This document shows positions 52,091 through 64,000 of a DNA stretch of 64,000 nucleotides, in pieces (the stretch's first letter is position 1; each line of letters opens with the position of its first letter). Position numbers and translations under genes: made by a program. The DNA lies in contig VFFE01007124.1 in assembly GCA_008921705.1 (NCBI GenBank), positions 1,203,928 to 1,267,927 on the forward strand, written 5' to 3'. The stretch comes from Burhinus oedicnemus. Its lineage: Eukaryota > Chordata > Aves > Charadriiformes > Burhinidae. The notes beneath the pieces were generated by a model. That model was given only the letters and a program-made list of their open reading frames with translations, was not told the DNA's origin and did not search any database.

Positions 52091-55000
52091 AGAATTCCTG
52101 CCCTTGTTCTCTTCTTAATTGATTAGGTTTTTTCCAGGTAATTTTTTATTAGCACAGAGGTTCTAAGGATAAAGAAAACAGACATGGACCCTGTCTCCTT
52201 TGTCACCCTAGAGCCCTCTGAAGATGCTGCCATTAGAAGGCTATCTATCTGCCTCATATTCACGTTCAGTGGCAACTTTTAAGTTGGTTTTGCCAAAAAT
52301 ATATTGAGATAGTAAAGGAATTTTGGTAAGTTCTTCAAGGACATTTGAACTTTATGCAATGCACAGAGTAGATGTGAATGAACTTCATTTGCAGCGGTAG
52401 ACATACATCATGCTTTACACTGATGTAGCTGAGTAGAGAAGTTTTTGTTGCTACTGTGCCTGAGAATAATAAGCCTTCTCCAAAGCCTGTGGTAAGCCTG
52501 TAGAGAATTTCACTCATTCTTTTCCTTAATTACATTGCTGCCAGTTGATATTATTTCATCAGAACCTAAAAATCAAAGTAAGACATGTTCCTGTCAATGT
52601 AGTAAAAAGTCATATTTAAGAGAATCAAAGTTTGATATTGTGTTCTCACTTCAGCAAAAATCTGAATGACTTCAATGGTATTTTCAATTGAATAAGGAAC
52701 ATAAACTAAAGTCCAGCATTATTTGTGTGTGGATTTATCCCCATAAATTTTTGTCTTAAAACAGTTGTTATACAAGTAAGGCATTTGATTGATTAAAACT
52801 TACTTCCCAACAGCAAATAGTTTTTAAAATCTTGTTCTTATAACCTTGTTTGCTAGCTGAAGAATAAGATGAAATAAAAAAGTCTCATGACAGGCCAAGG
52901 GGAAAGGCACAAATGGAATGGGATATAAAAGTCCACTAACACATTAAAGATGTACCAAAGAATGTGATAGAACATATCTGTGGTCACTTGAAGATGCCTT
53001 GAATGGAGATAATTTCCCTGAATTATTATGTGATAACATTCTTGATCACAGTACACAAAGTTCAAAGTTAGGATTCAGAATATTTTTTTCCTGCATAGGC
53101 AAAACATTTCCAGCCCTTGTAACAGTCATCAGCTTGGTTTTTCAAAGGAGCACAAACAACCAATTCAATTGGAATAGGGGGACCAAAGCTAGAACCAGAA
53201 AAAGGATGTAGGCAATTAACTTGTGTTTGACCTAAATTTCAGGTCAAAATTCATGGTTGGATGACAGCTAATTCCGCAGGTTTGTAATGCTCTGTTACCA
53301 GCTTCTCTATATGTCTAAATATTTGTTGCCAACTGTGAACAGTCATGACAATGACTCACAAGACATCTTACTAACAACTGACGCTGGGACACATACTGAG
53401 ATGAGTTATTTCTTCTTGTAAAATGCAACCAGAGTGGCTCTAATAGCCACACCTGAAACAGGAATATCAAAGAAAGGGCACATTTGACAGAAGACTAGAA
53501 AGATCAGTTATTCTCCTAACCTAGAAAAAGCTGATCACTTATATCATCAGACCTGCCTCTTTTGCTAAGACTATTCCTAAGACTTTGCTATTGGTGAAAT
53601 AAAGTATTGTCCAGCATCAGGCAGTTACTGCCTTAAAGTTTCTACAATGTTCCTGTGCTCTGATTTCCCTTTTCCACCATGAAGACTTTCTTTCCTGTCA
53701 ACAGATATGCACAAAAAAAGCTGGAAGGAGAGAAAACTTTGAGCTGGTTACCTTCAGTCCACTAGTTTGTGAAGCAAACCTACACCTTCGAACAGATCAT
53801 CTGCTGACTCACAGCAGCTCTGATCTGGTTCACACTAAGTCTCCCATTTCTATTATGACTGACTTAAAAATGACAGTTAGTATTACAGACATTAGCAACA
53901 AAGTTGTGCACATCAGAAACACTCAGGGAAGGATACCTGCTCTAGAGGAGCAATTCTTGTAGCTCTGTGGCCGTACCATCACTAATGAAAAGTCACAAAG
54001 TCAGATGCCTCCTCCATTGAAATCAGTGGATTAGTGAGACTGTCACAGGGGAAAATGTGACTCAGGATCCCCCCAAGAAATATCTACATCTCAATGAGAA
54101 TGAGCAGCTGCTAGTTTGGCCTTTGGTCTCAATTTTATTGCCAAGCATATAAAAAGAAATGTTCCAATATTTTATTCCTTTTTTCCCACAGCTGCTGACT
54201 CAAGTAACTTCCCTCCACCACCACCCCTTTTTTGCTAGGTATCCTATAAAGCTCTGCACAGATAATAGCTTGATCTATAAAGTGATAGAATCACCCCCTA
54301 GTTACCTAAGTATCTTAAGAACAGGGCATCTAATACAGTCATCCCAGATTTAGTATATTACATTTTCATAGGAAGAACTAAGTATAAAGCAGACAGTGCT
54401 AGACAACAGCTGCACTGATGAAATCTTTAGCTACAACAGATGTAGGCTATGAAATGTAAAGGAGAGACACACTTGCATCTTGTTTTTTTCTTCTTTTCTG
54501 TTATCTGTACCCTGTTTTTTATTGTTTAAATGAAATTTCTGAATCATCAGGAGATTTTTGTGGTTGTATAATGGCTGGAACCCATTCCTACCACCCTTGA
54601 ATTTCACTGCAGGCATCTGGCATGAGCAGTAGAGCTCTGGAAAGAGTCTTCTGGGTTTAAGACCACCAAAGAGAAACAGGCTGTAAAAGAGACACAACTA
54701 CAGCTTGAGGAGGGTGAAAAGGAAATATTATTAGTGGACATTTGTGAACTCCTTTTTTTTTGTCTGACTGTAAAACAATATCAAACCTATTTAAGTAATG
54801 AAGATTTCGAAGTTCAGCTTCAGTAAAACCAACTTTTCCTTGTTTCCGTTTAGCACAGACAGGAACATTGAGAAAAGACCCACATAAGGAACAGTCAGTA
54901 CATTGTTTAAGTGTAAACAGTGTTTCTGCAGTCAGCAAGGATAATTCTTATTAACACTGCAAATTTGCACTGAGACTAGCATAAATCACCGATAAGGCCA

Positions 55001-55619
55001 AAGATGTGTGGGTTGCTTGTCCAGGAGTCCTCATAACCTTTGTCATAACCTTAACGCCCAAGGCCACAGCTTTACTGCTGAGTCTGTGAGACCTGGACTT
55101 GGCTTCCCCGATGTCTCTGCAGCTCATCTGCATTGATGCTAATGTGATTCAGAGCATGGACTGGACCATGGGGCCTCTTTTGCCAAGGCCTTTCACCACC
55201 TGCAGTAATTTACACTTCTGTGGTTTTCAGCTGGTTTCCGAAGGAAATGAGGCTGATGTGAGCATGTTGTGTTTGTGGGCGTGGGTGTGTTCGACCCCCA
55301 ACCAGGAACTTCTGAACCCACTGACTGATTTCAACTGAATTGGACGCAGGAGTACAGATCTCATGGAAATTAAGTTGTGATGCATACAGATAAATGGGTT
55401 TCACTGGGGGGACTTCCTTGTGGCAATAGAGAAAAGCTTAGACTGAAGGAGGTGGGTAAGAGGCACAAAAGAGATTCAGAGAGTGTCATTTCAGTGTCAA
55501 TACAGAAACAGTAACTGTCCAAAGGAATACCAGTACAGTTCAGACACATAACCTCGCCAGAAGAAAGTGCAAATCCAAATAAGATGGTTAAAACTGTTTG
55601 CAAAACATTTATAGGAGAT
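52091..55619. other. Non-coding stretch, no gene seen
   Basis: No exon-like frame or named repeat. A small 'cctccattgaaatcagtgg' piece near 54009-54032 belongs to the same wording as the hairpin repeat family. Frames of 60-93 codons on both strands lack domains. Confidence 0.4.
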
Positions 55620-55810
55620 AGTCAGAATATTTTTGACAGAGCTTTTCTTCATAAAAGAATACAGTTCTGCTAAAATGTTTCATGGAAAACGATTTTGACA
55701 GTAATATTCCTAACATGTAGGAGGGCCTTCTAGTCACTTTCAGGAAAAAGAGAGAGTTTGGTCAAAAACTTCAATTTTTCAATTTGAAACAGAAGTCATT
55801 GCTTCTTGTG
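55620..55810. repeat. Possible old dispersed repeat (TTTCAA-rich)
   Basis: It contains 'aaaatgtttcatggaaaacg', 'ttttgacag' and 'ggtcaaaaacttcaattttt'. The same vocabulary appears at 6.3-6.9 kb. It probably belongs to an old sauropsid interspersed family that I cannot name. Confidence 0.3.
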
Positions 55811-56194
55811 AAAGCACTTGAAAGAGCGATTGGTTTGGGTGGACTTCTTATCTTCATTCCAAGGCAGAATAAAGAGAAATTTCAGACACCTTGAAGTTGT
55901 CATGAGATGGAAATGTCATTGCTGTGACAAATAAGAAATAACTCGTGAAAGCACAGCCACTACACTTCCCCACTACAGCCCTGCGAGGAGGAATCCTGTG
56001 GAAGTAGGCTACTTCCCAGCCAGCTTTACAGAGCAGTGGCCACCAGGAAAGCACTGCTTCACACCCAGTGCTTTATGCTGTTCATCTAAGTATTCAACCT
56101 CCATATTACAGCCTGCTTTATGGCCTGTTTGAGCTCGCTTCATATTGCACCAGTGCATCATTAAAGCTTATTAAACTCCTTCATTTTTTTACAG

Positions 56195-56369
56195 ATCTCC
56201 CAACATCATCAGCAATGTGTTCAAAATGCCCATGAACTTTCTATTGAAATGATGACTTCAGATGTAAATACAATAAATACTTTTGAGAAACCACACTTTA
56301 CCAGCCTGTTTCAAAAACTCACTGGGATTGATTTGTATTTTAGTGAGATAGAGAGTCATGCTTACACAG
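56195..56369 (+). pseudogene. Exon-like frame resembling a hAT transposase segment
   Basis: A textbook acceptor (ccttcatttttttacag) opens directly into 58 uninterrupted codons in phase 0, ending at CAG|GTGAGA, a near-perfect donor. The reading frame is closed by a stop in the putative intron upstream, so the open region coincides with the exon-like interval. Its middle reads 'NTFEKPHFTSLFQKLTG', preceded by 'HELSIEMMTSDVNTI'. This resembles the hAT/ZBED-family block in which a helix (A-x-M-I-x-x-D-x-x-P-F-x-x-V-E) leads into 'E-K-P-x-F-x-x-L-L/F-x-x-L'. The following P-x-Y-x-x-P-S-R motif is not preserved. It could be a fragment of an old hAT DNA transposon, an exon of a domesticated hAT-derived gene, or chance. 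No BED finger or catalytic DDE block was seen nearby. Confidence 0.35.
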
Positions 56370-56635
56370 GTGAGAGAAAAGGAAAAAATGCACTTTTTTT
56401 AATGTACCCACTTCTACATGTAGAAGCAGAATTCCAAATGCCCTGATATGAAACAGAAATGGCTGAAACCTTCATTCAGAAAACACTGTTTCCTCAGAGC
56501 TAGGCTATGCAAATGACATCTCACGGGTTTGGCCAAGTAGTGTTTCCCCGTACACACACACAAAACTGCAACAAAACTGAAAAAGTAATAACTTTCATTT
56601 AAAGTGTTTTCTCCTAACAAAAAATTCCTTTTCAG

Positions 56636-56656
56636 AACAACAACAACAACAAAAAA
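56636..56656 (+). repeat. (CAA)n microsatellite
   Basis: About five CAA units running into A6. A minor simple repeat. Confidence 0.8.
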
Positions 56657-59600
56657 TATAAATAAGAAAAATCAGTTTACAGAGGCTTCTGCAGTGCTTC
56701 ACCAGAATGGTAATGTAAACTTATTGGTCAAAGTATCATTTTCTCTAGAACGTTTTAGTCTAGCTGCAGCTATTGGGCCTGGAAGGGGTTACAGGTGTGT
56801 TTTTCAAAAGCCGGTAATACCCACTTGGTCAAAATAGTGATTTTCATGGGCTTTTCTGACCCTTGGATGCTTTCATCTATACTAAAAGGCAGCACTACAA
56901 ATTAATCTCATGTGAGAAATAGCACAATAAAATAGATAGAGGAGGGTCATGGATAAATTATTCCTCTATGGGGAACTTGAGTGATCCTAAGATAAAGCAA
57001 ATAAAGTCCAACATCTTAAAAAAGGGGAGTTCTTTCAAATAGATTAAAAAAAAAGTTCTTAAATGAAAACCATGTTGATTATAAGTAGCATGCTGGTGCA
57101 AATCCTCTGCCTAACTTCTTCTGTGCAATTAAAGACTGTGCTGAAAAGCAAACTTCTGCCTTGCAAAAGACAGATAATTTAGACCATGCTTCAGCATCCA
57201 TATTCCAGAGTCTTTGGCTTCTCCAGTGAGAATGTGAATGAAGAAGAGCAACTGCAGAGGCAACTATGACAGTAGCTCTACTGATGGATGACTGGCCATG
57301 AGGAAGCACATTGAGTCCTCCACCTCTCTAAATACAGGCCTTTGACACAATGGAAGAATGCAAAGATCCATCTGGGGCCTGGCTATGAATATGACCCAAG
57401 TATTTTCAAGTACTTTTTCAAACACTGTTGTAAAAACCTTCCATATTCAAAACTTATATGGAACAGTGCTGGATCTCAGCTCTAGTTCTCTAATCCTTAA
57501 CATTTTGGCTAGCAAAAGTTCTAATCCTGTATGAAAATACAGTGTTCAGAAAGTATTAAGCATTTAAGTTTTATACGCTCTTACAGTTTACTTAAGATTA
57601 ATGTAAGCATCACTTCTTATAAACATTTACACACTTTGGCTCTGCTAACAAAGAGTATCCTCCCTCTCTGTTTTTTTATTGGGTAGCTATAAATTTGCAG
57701 AGAGAGAAAAAGCCTACAACAGCAATGGATGTAGCGTGGCCCAAGCCAAAGCAAATTCATATATGAGGAAACAATGGGAAGTTGGCAAAAATAACATGAA
57801 AAAAAAGAAAGTTTATTGGATACATGCAAAGAAAAGACAAGCCTATGTGTGTGGTATATATTCGTGCTAAGTCTCACATCTTTTCTGTGATATATATTTT
57901 TTACAAGGTTCTAAGCTTTTTTTTATGAGGTGAATAAAACACACAAGAGCAAAGTCTCCAGCAGTTAAAGGGCAGTAGTAGATGTCTCTGCTATGCATTT
58001 GCTTCTAATAGAATTCCCATTCACCTTCCTTGAGCAAATCAAAACCATTGTTGGAAAAAGTTCTTTAGAGACCAATGACCCAAATTATCCTTTCCCAAAG
58101 GAAAGAAAGAGGCATTAAATGTTTGGAAACCTGCCCCCAAACATATATGCACAAAATGCACTGTTGAGCAAATGAAGTGCACAGTAGTCCCTGATGAAAT
58201 CCTGTATGATTCTGAGCTCTAGCTGACAAACTTCAAAGGGCCTACAGCAGAAATACGCTCAAAATCCCACACTGCCTTTTAGTCTCCCATATGAGTTTGC
58301 TCAGTTTATCTTGGAGATGCTACGTTTTTCCCTCATTTGAATTCAGCTAATTGATTTTATGTCTTGTCAGCCATTTTGAAATCATATGTTCCTCCAACAT
58401 TAGTGAGATGTCTAGCTCTTTTCTAGTTTTCTTCTCGTACCATTTAGCATCTCTAATTTGAGTCACCAATTACATTCTCCAGTCCAAGTCCCTCTTTCTG
58501 CTATTTTGTTTTGCTCTTCTCCTCTGCTCTCTTCTTGAGAGCAGCTTTTAGTTATGCACAGTGATTACATTCTTCTAAGGATGTGGTAAGTCCAACAGAC
58601 TTTGGTTACTTCTTGTAAGGCCTCAAAACCTGTCAGTGGTGAGGGAAGGATGCTGGCCTCCAATGTGTGGGAGAAATGACTAAAATTAAGCACATGACAA
58701 AAATTAGCAAAATAAAAAAGGAAGCTTTGACACATGGAAGGAATTTTGGTGGAACAAATAAGATTTTCTGGATCCTTCTCATATGATTCAACAATTCTGT
58801 TGTTACACTGCAAGTTGCAGTAATGGAAAACAGAACAACAGTTAGAAGGTGGGAGGTAAACTGAAAACAAAACAATATGTTACCTTGTAATGCAGAAGAG
58901 GTGAGTGTTACATGTTTATGGTGCATTAAAATGCATCACCCGCTTGTCGAGATAAAATCTATATTAAAATCCTTTCATTCATTTTGTTTTCTTACATTGA
59001 AGTTATTAGCACAATTCTGCATTTTACAAAATAATCCAAGATCTACTCAGAAGAAAGGATTCCTGTCCCTCTTTGTCCTATAATCTTCAGATTCACAGAG
59101 TCTAGGCAGCAGTTTATCTCTGGAAAATATCTATGCCAGGTTCAGAAGTAGGTTGCTGTAAACTCTGCTAACTCATGGTTATGAAGAAAGCATGTCACCA
59201 CATTCCTGACATGAGGGTCTCAGCTATGAATGCAACTCTTAATTTTCTACAGTAGGGTTCATTAGCTTTCACCACCCATTTTTACTACACTTACACCACT
59301 TTTCAGTAAACATGTCTGTACCATTAACATTTCTCACCACTGTGTTAGGAATCCTTTAATATTTCTGGTTCTTGTTGAAAAGATTTGGCTCTGCCAGTCA
59401 AAGACACTAAACTGCAATCAGACCTTTCACCTTAAAAACATAGATTTCTAGTTGTGATAGATACGAGGGAAAATTCAAAGAATCATTGGTGACTAAAGAA
59501 AAAGGCACTAATTAGGCACTGGAGAAAGCTAGGTGTTCATCTTATGTGGGAGTCTAAGAGCATTCAATTCCAAAAGGGTTAAAACAACACATAATTAGCC

Positions 59601-60017
59601 ACCTTCAAGTGAAAGAGATGAGAAGGCAAATAAAAATAATTCATTGGTAATATTATGTGTTTCTATTTCTTAATATTTAGGACAGTATTGCTATTTTGAG
59701 AACCTGGGAAGAGAATTTGGGAAAAATTCAGGTTAGCAATTCTTATCCTGGTGTGTTTGCCCACAGCTGAGTCCTCACCAGGTTACTGTGAGTGGTCCTC
59801 TGAAAGCACCTCCTCCACAAGTTTATTATGTTCCACCGATCTGAGTGTGCTGCAGTACTGCATCTGTTCTTGGCTTCTCTATTGCATTCCCTAGGCACCA
59901 AATCTGCAGCAGACACCAATCCTGTCAGGAAAAGAGTGGCAATGAAAGCAGAAAAGCACACAGCTTTGAGTACCTGGAGAATCTTTCGTCTTCATCTTGG
60001 AGATATGCTGACCCAAG

Positions 60018-60038
60018 CAAACCAACCAACCAACCAAA
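60018..60038 (+). repeat. (AACC)n microsatellite
   Basis: A run of about four to five AACC units ('aaccaaccaaccaacc'). A minor simple repeat. Confidence 0.8.
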
Positions 60039-60821
60039 GTACATTCTGAACACAGTCTCTTGCCTCCCATTCCTTCCTAATGTTTTTTTCTCACTCTTTA
60101 GTGTCCAGACAGTCAGCTCAGACATGCTCTGAATTTGAACGAGGGTTTGGGAAAATGTACACATTTTCTTGCAGCTCATGGTGTCCTCAGCAAATAATAG
60201 TCTCTCATTCTCAGTGTTTGACCTTCTGCGGTCCTATGCTAAGAAGGTGTCCTGTTCTGCAGAACTGAAGTTGTGTGCTTTTGCTTCAGCAGGTATTCAA
60301 TAAGGAAACAGCAGAGCTGGACACCACTGTGCAGGCTGGCATTTATGGTGCTGAATTTGCACCTTAGTTTCATGTACAATGAAGGCAAGGAAAATTAAAA
60401 AAAGCATAGATCTTAACCTGAGATTTCTAACAATCCCTGTGCAAACCGGTTAATTAGAGAGGTGTGTCTGAAACCATGCCTCATGCCTGAGGTTAGGTGC
60501 TTAATGTACAGGTGCAGAGAACCTCCTCTATAGGACTAGAAGGTCAGACCGAAGTTATTCTTGCTGTTGTCTTTAGTTCACAATATTCACAAGGACTCTC
60601 TAAGTGTTTTACCTAGGTAAGCACTGACTAAAAAATATGACCAAGACACAACAGAGATAGTATTTTTCATTCTTAGCAAAAGGTCTCAAACACCCTTCTA
60701 TGTGCTTTCCGATCCTATCCCTTTTGCAGTGTCTAGTTCGGAATGAACTTCAGAATGGAACAGAGGCCCTTGCATCCATTTAAGACTTGAAGAACCTACA
60801 CAGCCCACTTAGAGCTGTTCT

Positions 60822-60882
60822 GACTCCCACTGAAGCCTGTGAAGGCTTTTCCATTGACCTCATAAGAAGCTGGATCATCCCC
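60822..60882. repeat. Dispersed hairpin repeat, copy 3
   Basis: 'actcccactgaagcctgtga', 'ggcttttccattgacctcat' and 'aagctggatcatcccc' repeat the 'cccattgaagtca / tgacttcaatgg / ggatcaggcc' theme seen at 9.84 and 38.07 kb. It is diverged and short. Confidence 0.45.
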
Positions 60883-63800
60883 ACAGGAAAGGCTTCAGAG
60901 TAGCAAATATCTTTTTTTGCTATGATTGTACTTGGTTTGCCAGATAGATTAATTCCAGACGTGGTGGGTGAGGGTCAAAGTTTGCATTTCCACTGCAGCT
61001 GCACAAAATGAACAGTAATAGGTTTTCTCCTGTTCTCCCTTCCCCTGCTCAGCATCGCTGCCACCTGTAAGAGGACAAAACTTGAACTCACACAGACACA
61101 GTTATATAAACTGACATTCCAGTTAATAGTCGCTTTGGAAATTCCCAACCCATGAGCTGTCCTGCAATCTAGAAACTGTGGTTTCTAGACATGAGCTAAA
61201 TCACAAACCACTGCACAAGGAGTCATTGCACACATTCCTTGTGTCATTGTTGCAAAACAAAGCTTGTAATATTTTAATCCTATGACCACAAGAGCTTGTC
61301 TGTTGCAGCATGTAAAGACTATCCAGTGAATTAGGAAAGCACTCCAGCTTCCACTCTACTTCCACTCACTGACAAGCCAGCATTCTATCAGGATTACTGG
61401 GAAAAAAGGGACACAGTGGGACAGCTACTGATTCACCTACAGTAGTAATGACAAATTTGCAGATGCCGATAAAGGCTCCCAGCAAATGCTATTTGCCCTT
61501 CTCACAGCTGACACCAGGAACAGTGTATGTCCAGAAAGCTAGGGGCACAGTTTCTAGGTCTTCTTCAGTCTCAAGTTTAAGCTTGTGTTCACAGTTTGTA
61601 GCCAGGACTAATTCTTCTCCTTTTTGTAGCCATGCCACTTTGCAATGAAGGGTGTCAAGTTCTCTGTGTCTTCAGGACAGTGAGCAAAAGCATCTGTATA
61701 GCCTGAAGAGGAAGGCACATAGTCCTTGTCTCTACTTTCTGAACATTTTAATCTCATCTTAAAACTCAATTGTCCACACCCAGAATTTCATAGCAACCAA
61801 CTTTGACAGGCAGATCTGGTTTGATCGTTTTTATCATTCTCTTCCTGCATCTCACCTGTTTAGAGAGCTTCATCTTCAGTGTTAGAGAAGAGCAGGTTCT
61901 GATTAGCTGTCATGGGGTAACATCCATCTGAGACAAAGGCTGCTGCAATGAGTATCATTTAGCCTCTCAGCAATGTGCTCAAAACCTCTTTTCATTCTCT
62001 GTAATTCAGTGAACTCACAGATTTCTTTGCAAGCATTCCATTTCTGATCTCTTTCCCTAACAACCAGCTTCCTAAGTTGTGACCTCTGAGAAGCAAGGAA
62101 AAGATGACACTGTGCATGGTTATTTGAAATCTGAAGACCTAGCATGCATGGGCGAAATTATCACCTATCTATTTTGTTGCCTGATGGTTATTCCTAGCTT
62201 GATTCAGGAAATTCCAGAACCTTGCAGAAGTAACACACCAAGGTAAAAAGGGGAGGGCCAGAATAGAATAATTTAATCCAAGAACAGTTATTTTGTCTGT
62301 TCTTTTCCACCTAGAGTGCCTTACAGGGAAGTATTCTTAAGTAATAAAATACAACTAAAATTTTCTCACATTTAATTCCATGGCACACTGCAGATGTCTG
62401 AAAAAAAAAAATACCCAAGTATTTCAGCCCACAAAGATTCCAGGAAAGTGACAAGGGTTTGACTGAGTCAGGGTAACACAAACTATTAACTTTCTGAAGT
62501 TTCAGGACATAGAGAGAATTCCAAATTTTGCTTGATCAGCTGAAACAATTTAGGGAATAAGTTTCTCCAATTTTATTGCCAGAACTTCTGCAAAGAATTT
62601 CATGTCAACATTAAGTAAAGATATAGCTGTATAATAGAAGACATTATGAGTCCTCCTCCATAGCTTTCCTAGTAAGGTGATATGGGCCTTGGAGAACAAG
62701 GCATCTTTCAACTTTATAGGAATCTGGAGGCTAAAAGAATGCTAAAGATTTAAAATAGATTGAGGAAAAAAGCAAGCTGAAACAGAGGCTTTACTTGTTT
62801 TCATATTAAAGCTGCTTTTGTTGCTTCCCCATTCACAGGTTAGTTCTTCCAGATCAGTTTGCAAACCTGAATTACTTTTTCTACAGGACAACACTTCCAA
62901 TTTACACCTTACACATTTTAAATGCTTACATATTGAGATGTGTTTCAAAGGCGTCTTATGGCATTTTGTCATGACATATTGTGATATTTGTGTCTACCTG
63001 TAAAAAGCAATCAATATCTGCTTGGAGGGGATGGACACTCTTGTTTTACCCTGTTAACCAGACAGGAGAACTCACCATCAGTTAAGTGAAGCACTGAATA
63101 TTGCACAGTCCAACTGAAGCTACATAAAATGACATTTGTAACAATTTGGATGGGGCAGTGGGAAGAGCCTTATATAAGTAACGTCCCTATAAAAATGCAT
63201 CACAAATTTAAGAAAGTAGATTTTGGCAAGTAACATCTTCCTGAAGGAAGTTTTTGCTGACTATGCACACAGACTCCTTGGGATGGATGTGGTTGACCAG
63301 TAAGCCCAGTCCAGTCACTGACAATTGTCCCTGGTAGGAATCTGCAACTATTTAATTCTTCTTCTACAAAAATGACAAAAATGCTTTAAAGTTAGAGACT
63401 GGAATAATAAAACCATGTAGGTTTCTACACAGAAAGTATGTTTTGGGGGATCCTTTGATATGCTTTGTTTATTGTTACAAACAGTTGTAAACCACAGTCT
63501 ATTTTCATTATTGCTCTGATCCGAGTTGCACATCTGGCTGTCAGTGTTAGTGTCAGCTTGGTGGGGGACTTCTCCAGAGATCTGTGCATGGTAAATATGT
63601 GTATTCTGCAGCATGGTGTGCAGGTCTGGGATTTCTTTCTTTCACCTTTCAACCCTACACTGAAGGCACTTAAGTAAAGCACAATGGCTCATTAATGACA
63701 TCGAAGATTTCCAGCTAAGCCCAAAGGTCCCTAGTACACACAGACTTTCAGAAAAATGAGGGAGTAGCATGCCAGCTTGGTCTTTGTTAACCACTTTGAC

Positions 63801-64000
63801 CAAAACCTTATTTGTTTGCCCATGTCCAATAAAATAGAACATTTTAGTGGTCAACCCTACTGTTGTCTCCCCGCAGGTCCTGTGGAAATGTCTGATGCAT
63901 GAAGGCACTCGGATTGTCTGAAGATTAGCAAGGCTATCATGCCTTATTTAACCATTTGCTGGTAAACGTGGAGGTAACAGAAAGGGGTGATACTAAGAGC
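60883..64000. other. Non-coding stretch, no gene seen
   Basis: An A11 run lies at about 62401-62411. Frames of 60-88 codons occur on both strands at 62.7-63.0 and 63.35-63.9 kb, with mutually overlapping opposite-strand frames and no domains. Nothing else was recognised up to the window end. Confidence 0.45.

Larger units (their letters stand above)
56370..60821. other. Non-coding stretch, no gene seen
   Basis: Simple repeats only: (CAA)n at 56636-56656 and (AACC)n at 60018-60038. Overlapping plus and minus frames near 57.6-57.9, 58.6-58.9 and 59.7-60.2 kb have no recognisable domain. Confidence 0.45.

Noticed and set aside
1..64000. CRISPR arrays, operons, ribosome-binding sites and other prokaryotic features
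   Set aside because: CR1, MIR and ERVL elements and the lack of dense coding show vertebrate nuclear DNA. No direct-repeat/spacer array was seen.

Overview
The window looks like a gene-poor stretch of a sauropsid genome, most probably a bird. Base composition is moderately AT-rich and CpG is sparse. The dominant recognisable repeats are CR1 LINE 3' ends in both orientations. There is one LTR of the avian ERVL (class III) type. Several old MIR/tRNA-derived SINE pieces are present, and no Alu, mammalian L1 or B1/B2-like sequence was seen. A 20-N assembly gap lies inside a polypyrimidine tract at about 13.6 kb. I assigned organism and repeats from remembered family consensus patterns, not from a search.

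No protein-coding gene can be called with confidence. The longest open frames are about 100 to 145 codons, lie on both strands without pattern, and almost all read as random translation. Two short frames stand out because splice-like sites flank them. The first, 14535-14727 (+), is a 64-codon frame whose K-P-x-V-I-S / G-D pattern weakly recalls exon 2 of fatty-acid-binding proteins. The second, 56195-56369 (+), is a 58-codon frame that resembles a piece of a hAT-superfamily transposase and is bounded by TTTTTTTACAG and CAG|GTGAGA. A third, weaker candidate is on the minus strand at 50207-50388, next to a decayed Q-rich frame.

Layout: 0-6 kb is featureless apart from a G-rich tract and one MIR remnant. 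6.2-8 kb holds an A/C-rich low-complexity tract, an old 'TTTCAA'-rich dispersed repeat and a probable CR1. 9.8 kb has a hairpin-forming dispersed repeat. 13.5-13.65 kb has the gap. 14.5-15.1 kb has the first exon-like frame. 26 kb has the best SINE, with A and B boxes. 30.3-30.9 kb has the ERVL LTR. 33-33.9 kb has two CR1 pieces (minus). 38-39.5 kb has another hairpin repeat and a MIR. 49.9-51.7 kb has decayed coding-like sequence, a CR1 (plus) and a MIR piece. 55.6-56.4 kb has an old repeat and the hAT-like exon. 60.8 kb has a third hairpin repeat. The rest is unremarkable non-coding DNA, intergenic or intronic; the sequence alone does not tell which.
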